DNA of 24,383 nucleotides, taken from contig JAZQWZ010000115.1 in the NCBI GenBank assembly GCA_045632625.1, positions 1-24,383 on the forward strand. The letters are read 5' to 3'. Source of the DNA: Scatosoma sp045632625 (GTDB lineage Bacteria; Bacillota; Clostridia; Christensenellales; Borkfalkiaceae). Shown piece by piece: positions 8,318 to 14,892 of this stretch (positions within the stretch are counted from its first letter, which is position 1; every line of letters begins with the position of its first letter). The notes under the pieces are model-generated. The model was not told the DNA's origin and ran no database searches. It was given only the letters and a program-made list of their open reading frames with translations. Both the position numbers and the translations under genes were made by a program.

Positions 8318-8916
8318 GACTGGTGATTTAACTTATTTAAAAACGCCATCCACTGCTTTTTTAAATGTGCGATATCACCATTATTATCAATAACAAATGC
8401 ATTGCATTTTTGCATTCGACATTGTATCGTCTCTGATTGATAATCTACCTGCGCATCTATACGCTTGCGCACTTGTGCAATCGTCGTTTTGTCACGATTG
8501 ATAACCGCGTCTATTCTATCTGCTTGATTTCGCATTACAACAATAATTTCATCAAAAAATTTCTCAAGCTCTGCTTCAAATAAAAGCGGTACTTCCGCAA
8601 AGACTAGATCCCCACAGCTATCATTCATACTTTTTTCAAGCTCGTGCATTATAAGCGGATGGGCAATATTATTTAATGTATTACGCGCAGCTTGATCCTC
8701 GAAAACAATTTTCGCAAGCGCTTTTTTATCGATTGTATTGTTTGATATGGCGCAAGGAAAAAAATGCTTTATTTTTTCAATGTATTCTTCGCTCTTGAAA
8801 ATGTCTTGATATATTTCATCGCACGAATAAACGTCGTAACCGCTATCTTTTATCAGTTGCATCAGCGTAGATTTTCCACTGCCTATTCCACCAGTAATTG
8901 CTACTTTTTTTCTCAT
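8314..8916 (-). CDS. coaE: Dephospho-CoA kinase
   Basis: CoaE phosphorylates the 3'-hydroxyl of dephospho-CoA in the last step of CoA synthesis. The protein is 200 aa, the usual length. The P-loop GGIGSGKS is at residues 9-16. The motif EVPLLFEAELE (about residues 107-117) matches the family's substrate/lid region (VPLLFE), and RDKTTIAQVRKRIDAQ follows. The gene lies 62 bases downstream of polA, a common Bacillota pairing, although mutM, often found between them, is absent. Only a weak AAGG ribosome site precedes the ATG. A 24-base direct repeat lies on each side of the gene. Confidence 0.95.
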   Translation of the reverse strand: MRKKVAITGGIGSGKSTLMQLIKDSGYDVYSCDEIYQDIFKSEEYIEKIKHFFPCAISNNTIDKKALAKIVFEDQAARNTLNNIAHPLIMHELEKSMNDSCGDLVFAEVPLLFEAELEKFFDEIIVVMRNQADRIDAVINRDKTTIAQVRKRIDAQVDYQSETIQCRMQKCNAFVIDNNGDIAHLKKQWMAFLNKLNHQS

Positions 8917-8947
8917 CGTAGTTTTGCCTTTATAATTGTTTTTATAA

Positions 8948-8971
8948 TTTGTTTCACGAAATATGTTTCAC
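8948..8971. repeat. 24-base direct repeat, copy 2 (between polA and coaE)
   Basis: Exact copy of 8294-8317, lying in the 62-base gap between the polA stop and the coaE start. The two copies bracket coaE in the same orientation. Confidence 0.7.
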
Positions 8972-8978
8972 AAGGCTA

Positions 8979-11558
8979 TTATTTTGCATCAAACCAATTT
9001 TTTCCAACGTGTACGTCAACAGTCAAAGGCACGCGTAAGCTAACCGCATTTTCCATTTCCGTTTTCAAAATTTCCGCTACATCGATCTGTTCGTTTTCAG
9101 GGCAATCAATCACAAGTTCATCGTGTACTTGCAAAACAAGTCTAGCCTTATAATTGCCGTCTTTCAACTTCTTCGCCACATTAATCATGGCAATTTTAAT
9201 GATATCCGCACTAGAACCCTGCAACGGCATATTCATAGCCGCGCGTTCGCCAAAAGCACGCACGTTATGATTAGATGCCTTAATTTCATTAATCACACGT
9301 CTACGCCCGAGCAGTGTTGTAACAAAGCCCTTTTCTTTCGCTGTTTGCACGTTATTTTGCATGTATGTTTGCACGTCGGAATACGTTTCAAAATAACGAT
9401 TAATATACGTTTGCGCCTTTTTCGCAGATATATTTAAATCCGTAGCAAGCCCAAACGCGCTAATACCGTAAATAATACCGAAATTAACAGCCTTTGCCTC
9501 ACGGCGCATTGTCGGTGTCACTTCGTTTAAAGGAACTTCAAACACCTGAGAAGCCGTAATTGCATGAATATCTTGATTGTCGCAATACGCTTGAATAAGC
9601 TCTTTACACCCCGAAAAATGCGCAAGCAAACGCAATTCAATTTGCGAATAATCCGCATCAATTAATACGTGCCCTTCACTGGCAGTAAACAATTTCCTAA
9701 GCTCTTTGCCTTCGTCGGTACGAATGGGAATATTTTGTAAATTAGGGTTCGCACTCGATAAACGCCCCGTTGCTGTATTGCTTTGGTTGTAAGTGGTATG
9801 CACCTTGCCGTTTACAATAATCGGTCTAAACCCTTCAATATAGGTGGAATGCAATTTTTGCACGGTACGATAGCGCAAAACAAGTTGCACAATCTCGTTA
9901 TCTTCCGCAAATTTTTCCAGTTCTTCCGCCGTAGTTTTATAGGCTTTGCTGTCCTTATTTTTCTTAATGCCTTCTCCTATTTTTAGCTTTTCAAAAAGCA
10001 CTTTGCCAAGCTGTTGAGTGGAATTGACGTTGAATACTTCCCCCGCAAGCATATAAATTCGCTGCGTAAGTGCTGTTTTTTCTTGATTATAACGGTTGGA
10101 AAGCTCCGCAAGCGTTGCTTCGTCCACGTGAACGCCCTGTGTTTCCATATCAAATAAAACGCGCACAAGGGGCAATTCCACTTGGTTATATAACCGCAAT
10201 TCCTCCTCATTCAATTTGGAAATATATTCTTCTTTCAGCCACGCTAAACCGTATGCTCGATATTGCGTAGGAATTTGATAATAATCCAAACAAAATTGCA
10301 AACTGTCGGAGTTGCCCAAGCCGTTTGCCAGACATTTTAATATGGACACATCATCAAACGTGCATTCGGGTATACAATCCAGCGATTTTGCCCTATGCAT
10401 CAAGTATTTTGCATTGTAAGTAATTACGTGTTTACCGTTGCCTAAAATTTCCTTGCAAAACGGCAATAATGGATTTTCAAACACCCCCGCATCTAATAAG
10501 CCCGTTTTGATAGGAAATACGTATTCTGTTACTTGGTTTTTAAATGGTAAAATCACAAAACGAAATTCCGCCTGCGTCCAGTCGCAGGCAAAGCTTGTCG
10601 CCCCGCTTTCGCGAATAAGCGAAATGGTTTCTTCGACACTTTCAGGGAATTTTTCAGTAACCTTTGTCCTTTCTATTTGTGTTTCTTCCTTTTCTTCCGT
10701 TTGCGTTTTATCAAAAATTTGTAAATTTAATAAGCTTTTAAATTCAAGTTCGACAAATTTTTCATATACGCTAACTGAAAACGGCGTTTTGAGCACACAA
10801 TCGGCAAGCGTAACGTCGATAGGCGCATTTGTATCGATTGTAGCCAATTTATGTGATAAAGACGCGCTTTCCTTACCTTCCTCAAGTTTGCGGTTGAGTG
10901 CGCCCGTAATATTGTTTAAATTCGCATATACGCCGTTTAAATCCCCATACGTTTGAATTAAGTTTTGTGCAGATTTTTCGCCTACGCCAGGCACGCCGGG
11001 GATATTATCCGACTTGTCCCCCATAAGCGATTTCAAATCGATAATTTGTGCAGGTGTAAAGCCGATTTCTTCTTGGAAATTATCAACGGTTAATTGCAAA
11101 ATATCACTCACGCCCTTTCGCGTAAAGCAAACGCTTGTCGTATCATCTACAAGCTGGTATGCGTCGCGATCGCCCGTATAAATATACGTTTGTACGTCAA
11201 AGCGTTTAGCAAGCGTACCCAGTAAATCGTCCGCCTCGTACCCTTCCATTTGACAAATTTTAATTTGCATAGCGGAAAGCACATCTTTTAAAATGGGCAC
11301 TTGTTTGGCTAAATCGTCTGGCATAGGTTTGCGCCCTGCTTTGTAATCAGTAAACATACCGTGACGAAAGGTAGGCGCGCGTAAATCAAACGCCACCGCA
11401 AAATACGTCGGTTTTTTATCCTCTATAATTTTCAACATCAATTTCACAAATCCAAAAACGCCGTTGGTCGGCAGACCGTCTTTCGTAGTAAAAACAGGCG
11501 TTGCGTAATACGCACGGTTTAATAAACTGTTGCCGTCAATGAGTACCAAAGTTTCCAT
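8979..11558 (-). CDS. polA: DNA polymerase I
   Basis: PolA removes RNA primers and fills gaps in replication and repair. The protein is 859 aa. Residues 1 to about 290 are the 5' nuclease (ALVLIDGNSLLNRAYYA-type start, YTGDRDAYQLVD, LMGDKSDNIPGVPGVGEKSA). About 310-470 is a 3'-5' exonuclease fold without the usual Asp-x-Glu motif (FACDWTQAEF), so proofreading is probably lost, as in Bacillus-type enzymes. The polymerase domain holds motif A (DADYSQIELRLLAHF, about 635), motif B (RREAKAVNFGIIYG, about 690) and motif C (LQVHDELVID, about 810). AAAGGA lies 8 bases before the ATG and a sigma-A promoter is close upstream. It is probably transcribed with coaE. Confidence 0.97.
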   Translation of the reverse strand: METLVLIDGNSLLNRAYYATPVFTTKDGLPTNGVFGFVKLMLKIIEDKKPTYFAVAFDLRAPTFRHGMFTDYKAGRKPMPDDLAKQVPILKDVLSAMQIKICQMEGYEADDLLGTLAKRFDVQTYIYTGDRDAYQLVDDTTSVCFTRKGVSDILQLTVDNFQEEIGFTPAQIIDLKSLMGDKSDNIPGVPGVGEKSAQNLIQTYGDLNGVYANLNNITGALNRKLEEGKESASLSHKLATIDTNAPIDVTLADCVLKTPFSVSVYEKFVELEFKSLLNLQIFDKTQTEEKEETQIERTKVTEKFPESVEETISLIRESGATSFACDWTQAEFRFVILPFKNQVTEYVFPIKTGLLDAGVFENPLLPFCKEILGNGKHVITYNAKYLMHRAKSLDCIPECTFDDVSILKCLANGLGNSDSLQFCLDYYQIPTQYRAYGLAWLKEEYISKLNEEELRLYNQVELPLVRVLFDMETQGVHVDEATLAELSNRYNQEKTALTQRIYMLAGEVFNVNSTQQLGKVLFEKLKIGEGIKKNKDSKAYKTTAEELEKFAEDNEIVQLVLRYRTVQKLHSTYIEGFRPIIVNGKVHTTYNQSNTATGRLSSANPNLQNIPIRTDEGKELRKLFTASEGHVLIDADYSQIELRLLAHFSGCKELIQAYCDNQDIHAITASQVFEVPLNEVTPTMRREAKAVNFGIIYGISAFGLATDLNISAKKAQTYINRYFETYSDVQTYMQNNVQTAKEKGFVTTLLGRRRVINEIKASNHNVRAFGERAAMNMPLQGSSADIIKIAMINVAKKLKDGNYKARLVLQVHDELVIDCPENEQIDVAEILKTEMENAVSLRVPLTVDVHVGKNWFDAK

Positions 11559-11593
11559 AACAAATGTCCTTTCCTGTATGCTTTGTATATATT

Positions 11594-11622
11594 ATTGTAC
11601 CACGAAATAAAAAAAATCGCAA
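11594..11622 (-). promoter_or_regulatory. Sigma-A promoter of polA
   Basis: On the minus strand, TTGCGA (11622-11617), a 17-base spacer and TACAAT (11599-11594), about 35 bases before the polA ATG. Confidence 0.65.
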
Positions 11623-11639
11623 GGGAATATAAAATGTTT

Positions 11640-11679
11640 AAAAAAAGATTTAAAAAAATATGAAAAATTATAAAAAAAA
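11640..11679. other. Phased A-tracts between the polA and tRNA-Leu promoters
   Basis: A-runs at 11640-11646, 11652-11658, 11663-11667 and 11672-11679 have centres about 10-12 bases apart. Another A-run at 11609-11616 lies about three helical turns away. The block sits between two divergent promoters, so a single bend could affect both. Confidence 0.4.
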
Positions 11680-11692
11680 CACGTTGAAATGC

Positions 11693-11721
11693 TTGCTTTT
11701 TTTTTAAATATCCATTATAAT
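11693..11721 (+). promoter_or_regulatory. Sigma-A promoter of tRNA-Leu
   Basis: TTGCTT (11693-11698), a 17-base spacer and TATAAT (11716-11721). The likely start point is about 10 bases before the tRNA 5' end. Confidence 0.7.
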
Positions 11722-11737
11722 AATAAAGCTTTCAATC

Positions 11738-11823
11738 GCCGAAGTGGTGGAATGGCAGACGCGACGGACTCAAAATCCGTTGGTAGCGATACCGTGTGGG
11801 TTCAAGTCCCACCTTCGGCACCA
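11738..11823 (+). tRNA. tRNA-Leu (anticodon CAA)
   Basis: A complete class II tRNA of 86 bases, CCA encoded. The acceptor arms GCCGAAG and CTTCGGC pair fully. The anticodon stem ACGGA/TCCGT closes the loop CTCAAAA, giving anticodon CAA, which reads UUG. A long variable arm (GGTA-GCGA-TACC) and T arm (GTGGG-TTCAAGT-CCCAC) follow. It is the only plus-strand gene in the window, with its own promoter and terminator. Confidence 0.97.
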
Positions 11824-11858
11824 AACTCCTGATGTAAATCATCGGGAGTTTTTATTTA
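11824..11858 (+). terminator. Rho-independent terminator of tRNA-Leu
   Basis: AACTCCTGATG (11824-11834) pairs with CATCGGGAGTT (11840-11850): 11 bp with one G-T pair and a 5-base loop. It runs into a T-rich stretch, TTTATTTA, immediately after the CCA end. Confidence 0.85.
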
Positions 11859-11859
11859 T

Positions 11860-11899
11860 AACAAAGCGGAGTATGCAAACATACATACTCCGCTTTGTT
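11860..11899 (-). terminator. Bidirectional terminator, probably ending spo0A
   Basis: Perfect 16-bp inverted repeat, AACAAAGCGGAGTATG (11860-11875) and its complement (11884-11899), with an 8-base loop. The GC-rich core is flanked by A/T runs on both sides, so it can work in both directions. It lies 31 bases beyond the spo0A stop and stops minus-strand transcripts before they run antisense through the tRNA. Confidence 0.75.
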
Positions 11900-11930
11900 T
11901 AATTGTATAAAAAGAGAAAACCGAAAAATA

Positions 11931-12689
11931 TCAAATCATATTTTCTAAAATAAGCTTATCCGCCACAAGCGCGATAAATTCACTGTTCGTAGGTTTTTCC
12001 GCGCCCAAATAAATACGCGCGCCAAATATCGCATTGATAGCGTCAATACGTCCCCTATTCCACGCCACCTCAATAGCATGGCGAATCGCCCTTTCCACTT
12101 TGCTGGGCGTGGTTTGGAATTTTTTAGCAATCGACGGATATAATTCCTTGGTAACGCTGTTGATTATGTAAGGATATTCAATGGTCATCTTTATCCCTTC
12201 ACGCAAATATCCATAACCTTTGATATGCGGCGGAATACCGATAGAAATAAAAATTTCACTAATCTTTTCCTCTATTGTGATCGGCTTGCGTTTCTCGACG
12301 ATTGCATCTTTCGCAACAGGTTTACTTTGCAAAAGTTCTGTAATTCGTTCCATCGCAGTAGCCATTGAAAACGGCTTAGATAAATAATAGGACGCGCCTT
12401 CCGTTAATGCCTTTTCAATAATTTCGTCATTTGCTAAACCCGTTGCAATTATCTTAGCTGTTGGCCACGTTCTTTTAACTATACGCATTACCCCGCAACC
12501 GTCAGTCCCTTTTAAAAACATACTTACAATAACAAGGTCTACTTTATTATTCAAAATTTGGTTAACGCCTAAATCGCCATCATCGCTAGTAAAAATTACC
12601 TCACAATCTTCTCGAACGTCTAACGCTTCTTTTAATTGTCTAAGCGCAGCAGGATTGCTTTCTAATAAAATAATTTTATTAGGTTTCAT
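11931..12689 (-). CDS. spo0A: Spo0A-family response regulator lacking the phosphoacceptor Asp
   Basis: Spo0A is the master transcription regulator of sporulation entry in Bacillota. The protein is 252 aa. Residues 1 to about 118 have a receiver-like fold. About 145-252 form the Spo0A DNA-binding domain and are very close to the family, with AKKFQTTPSKVERAIRHAIE, VAWNRG and KPTNSEFIALVADKL. In the receiver, the acidic pair (Asp10-Asp11 in B. subtilis) is Glu10-Ser11, and the phosphorylated Asp56 is Ser56 (codon AGT, 12522-12524). Thr83 and Lys105 of the switch remain. Normal phosphorelay activation therefore looks impossible. The start has a strong AAAGGAGG site. Spo0A usually follows spoIVB; here it does not, so this could be a paralogue rather than the main Spo0A. 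The family call is firm; the role is uncertain. Confidence 0.93.
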   Translation of the reverse strand: MKPNKIILLESNPAALRQLKEALDVREDCEVIFTSDDGDLGVNQILNNKVDLVIVSMFLKGTDGCGVMRIVKRTWPTAKIIATGLANDEIIEKALTEGASYYLSKPFSMATAMERITELLQSKPVAKDAIVEKRKPITIEEKISEIFISIGIPPHIKGYGYLREGIKMTIEYPYIINSVTKELYPSIAKKFQTTPSKVERAIRHAIEVAWNRGRIDAINAIFGARIYLGAEKPTNSEFIALVADKLILENMI

Positions 12690-12720
12690 AAAAAAACCCC
12701 TCCTTTATATAGTACTCTAT

Positions 12721-12727
12721 TTCGTCA
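12721..12727 (-). promoter_or_regulatory. Candidate 0A box (TGACGAA)
   Basis: Matches the remembered Spo0A site core TGNCGAA on the minus strand. It lies downstream of the predicted spo0A start point, between promoter and ribosome site. Confidence 0.4.
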
Positions 12728-12734
12728 AAATTCA

Positions 12735-12741
12735 TTTGACA
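12735..12741 (-). promoter_or_regulatory. Candidate 0A box (TGTCAAA)
   Basis: On the minus strand the context is TTTTGTCAAA, fitting a TTTGTCRAA-type consensus. It overlaps the predicted transcription start (about 12740), a position that would favour repression. Confidence 0.4.
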
Positions 12742-12746
12742 AAATC

Positions 12747-12775
12747 ATTATACTACAAAATTCGGGGTTTGTAAA
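12747..12775 (-). promoter_or_regulatory. Sigma-A promoter of spo0A
   Basis: On the minus strand, TTTACA (12775-12770), a 17-base spacer and TATAAT (12752-12747). The leader before the ATG is about 50 bases. No sigma-H-like promoter was recognised. Confidence 0.7.
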
Positions 12776-12846
12776 TTATTTTTTACAATATTGAATATTT
12801 ATTTTATAATATTTTTATGATATTTTTCAATAATCGTATCGAATAT

Positions 12847-12853
12847 TGTCGAA
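12847..12853 (+). promoter_or_regulatory. Candidate 0A box (TGTCGAA), upstream of spo0A
   Basis: The plus strand reads ATTGTCGAAA, an exact TGTCGAA core, about 70-80 bases upstream of the spo0A -35 element and 21 bases beyond the ABC-F stop. Confidence 0.4.
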
Positions 12854-12873
12854 AGCGAAGCTCCTAAGAAAAA

Positions 12874-14448
12874 TTAGGTGGTTTCGTCGATAAATTCGTC
12901 GTAAGTAACTTGTCTATCGTACGTTTTCGTTTCGTTGATTTCAATAATTCTATTTGCAACGGTATTCATAAGCTCTTGGTCGTGCGACGTAAGCAGCATA
13001 CCGCCCTTATAATGGCTTAAACCGTTGTTCAAAGCCGTAATCGATTCCAAGTCCAAATGGTTGGTCGGTTCGTCGAAAATAAGGAAATTACTGCCTTCTA
13101 ACATCATTTTTGCAAGCATACAGCGTACTTTTTCGCCACCAGAAAGCACTTTTGCTTGTTTAAGGGCTTCTTCGCCGGAGAATAACATTCTGCCAAGCCA
13201 ACCGCGGAGATATTCTTCATAGTGGTCGTTGGAAAATTGCGAAAGCCATTCCACAAGGTTTAAATCGCAGTTTTGGAAATACTCGTTATTATTTTGCGGG
13301 AAATAGGAAACGGAAATCGTTTTACCCCAACGAATTGTACCAGCATCGGGTTGCTCCTTGCCCATCAAAATATCATAAAGCATAGTAAGCGTAGTGCTCT
13401 TATCTGATACGATGCCGATTTTTTCATCGTGCTGTACGGTAAAGGATACGTTTTTGAAATACCCCTCTTTCGTCAAGCCTTCCACCATTAAAATGTCATT
13501 GCCGATATCTTTTTCAAATTTGAAATCAATATAGGGATATTTTCTAAGCGAAGGCTTAAAATCGTTAATCGTAAGCTTTTCGAGTTCTTTCTTTCTCGAA
13601 GTTGCCTGACGGGACTTAGAAGCATTTGCTGCAAAGCGAGCAATAAAGTCCTGTAATTCCTTAGCACGTTGTTCGGCTTTCTTGTTTTGTTCCTTTTGTT
13701 GACGCGCAAGCAGCTGGCTGGTTTGATACCAGAAATCGTAGTTACCTACGTACATATTGATTTTACCAAAGTCTACGTCGCAAATGTTCGTACAAACCTT
13801 ATTCAAGAAGTGACGGTTGTGGGATACAATAATGATAGTATTTTCAAAATCCATCAAATAGTTTTCCAACCAACGCACCGTTTTAATGTCTAAGTTGTTG
13901 GTAGGTTCGTCCAAAAGCAACACGTCGGGATCGCCAAATAAGGCTTGTGCAAGCAGTACGCGCACCTTTTGCTTTGCGTCAAGCTCACTCATCAAGCAAT
14001 AATGCCATTCTTCGCCGATATCCAAAGCGTTCAAAAGCTGCCCTGCTTGGTATTCCGCGTCATAGCCGTTCATTTCGGCAAATTCACTTTCCAAATCCGC
14101 CGCTTTCACACCGTCTTCTTCGGAAAAATCAGGCTTTGCATACAATGCGTCCTTTTCGTCCATCACCTCAACCAAACGCTTATAGCCAAGCATAACCGTA
14201 CGTAAAACCGTTTCGTTATCGTACATATTTTGGTTTTGTTGTAAAACGGACATACGCTCGTTCTTATCTAAGGAAACAAAACCCTTTTGCGGTTCTACTT
14301 CCCCTGACAATACTTTCAAAAACGTGGATTTACCTGCGCCGTTTGCACCGATAATACCATAACAGTTGCCTTTCGTGAATTTTAAGTTAACGTCTTCAAA
14401 CAATTTTTTGCTGCCATATTGCAAGGAAACGCCTGTAACTTGTAACAT
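12874..14448 (-). CDS. ykpA: ABC-F family ATPase (YkpA/YbiT type)
   Basis: ABC-F proteins are soluble twin-ATPase proteins that act at the ribosome rather than as transporters. The protein is 524 aa with two ABC domains. Domain 1 has Walker A GANGAGKST (34-42), Walker B VLLLDEPTNN (176-185) and His210. The linker (about 240-300) is Lys/Gln-rich and helical. Domain 2 has signature LSGGEK (435-440) and Walker B FLIFDEPTNH. The domain 1 signature (MSELDAKQK, about 153-161) and the domain 2 Walker A (GIVSDKST, 345-352) are both degenerate, so one of the two composite ATP sites is altered. The overall sequence resembles B. subtilis YkpA closely. AGAGG lies 7 bases before the ATG, and the gene has its own promoter. 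Drug resistance is not implied. Confidence 0.92.
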   Translation of the reverse strand: MLQVTGVSLQYGSKKLFEDVNLKFTKGNCYGIIGANGAGKSTFLKVLSGEVEPQKGFVSLDKNERMSVLQQNQNMYDNETVLRTVMLGYKRLVEVMDEKDALYAKPDFSEEDGVKAADLESEFAEMNGYDAEYQAGQLLNALDIGEEWHYCLMSELDAKQKVRVLLAQALFGDPDVLLLDEPTNNLDIKTVRWLENYLMDFENTIIIVSHNRHFLNKVCTNICDVDFGKINMYVGNYDFWYQTSQLLARQQKEQNKKAEQRAKELQDFIARFAANASKSRQATSRKKELEKLTINDFKPSLRKYPYIDFKFEKDIGNDILMVEGLTKEGYFKNVSFTVQHDEKIGIVSDKSTTLTMLYDILMGKEQPDAGTIRWGKTISVSYFPQNNNEYFQNCDLNLVEWLSQFSNDHYEEYLRGWLGRMLFSGEEALKQAKVLSGGEKVRCMLAKMMLEGSNFLIFDEPTNHLDLESITALNNGLSHYKGGMLLTSHDQELMNTVANRIIEINETKTYDRQVTYDEFIDETT

Positions 14449-14479
14449 TTTTTTACCTCTATAATATATTTCCTTGAAG

Positions 14480-14508
14480 ATTATACCATATTAAACTTTT
14501 TTAAGCAA
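14480..14508 (-). promoter_or_regulatory. Sigma-A promoter of the ABC-F gene
   Basis: On the minus strand, TTGCTT (14508-14503), a 17-base spacer and TATAAT (14485-14480), about 30 bases before the ABC-F ATG. Confidence 0.7.
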
Positions 14509-14530
14509 ACGTTTTACGTCCTTTCTGTAA

Positions 14531-14566
14531 AAAGAAAAAAGCCCTCAGCAAATTTTGAGAGCTTTT
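14531..14566 (-). terminator. Rho-independent terminator of acpP
   Basis: On the minus strand, AAAAGCTCTCA (14566-14556) pairs with TGAGGGCTTTT (14547-14537): 11 bp with one G-T pair and an 8-base loop. The T-rich run TTTTTTCTTT follows. It starts 16 bases after the acpP stop. Confidence 0.8.
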
Positions 14567-14581
14567 TCTTATACAATTTGA

Positions 14582-14809
14582 TTATTTTACAAGTTTTTCA
14601 ATTTGAGCTGCAACGTCAGCAACCGTTACAAGGTTCTCAACGTCTTCATCGGGAATCATAACGCCGTATTCATCTTCCAAACGGCTTAAAAGTTCCACAA
14701 CGTCCAAAGAGTCTGCTCCTAAATCTTCTACAATTTTTGCTTCCGCCGTTACTTTTTCCAAAGGCAAGTTTAACGCTTCGGCAAGCATTGCTTGAATTTT
14801 TTCTAACAT
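14582..14809 (-). CDS. acpP: Acyl carrier protein
   Basis: ACP carries growing acyl chains on a 4'-phosphopantetheine arm in fatty acid synthesis. The 75-aa acidic protein has the attachment motif GADSLD with Ser34, followed by VVELLSRLEDEYGVMIPDED, typical of helix II of AcpP. GGAGG lies 8 bases before the ATG. The gene stands alone between its own strong promoter and terminator, away from other fab genes, which suggests constitutive high expression. It could serve another acyl pathway, but the sequence looks like the housekeeping form. Confidence 0.95.
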   Translation of the reverse strand: MLEKIQAMLAEALNLPLEKVTAEAKIVEDLGADSLDVVELLSRLEDEYGVMIPDEDVENLVTVADVAAQIEKLVK

Positions 14810-14855
14810 AAAAATTTCCTCCGTAATAGTAAAGTTTTTTTCAACTTACCCGTTT

Positions 14856-14884
14856 ATTATAGTACAATCTTTTAGGAAAGTCAA
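14856..14884 (-). promoter_or_regulatory. Strong sigma-A promoter of acpP
   Basis: On the minus strand, TTGACT (14884-14879), a 17-base spacer and TATAAT (14861-14856). The -35 element lies 8 bases beyond the tex stop. It is the best consensus match in the window. Confidence 0.8.
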
Positions 14885-14892
14885 GCGTTTTA

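Noticed and set aside
8764..9153. 129-codon plus-strand open frame across coaE and polA ends
   Set aside because: It overlaps two certain genes antisense and has no ribosome site.
10438..10956. 172-codon plus-strand open frame
   Set aside because: It lies wholly inside polA on the other strand, has no ribosome site or family resemblance, and polA is certain.
12874..13500. Frameshift in the second ABC domain
   Set aside because: The frame stays open and the domain continues with normal signature and Walker B; only the Walker A residues differ.
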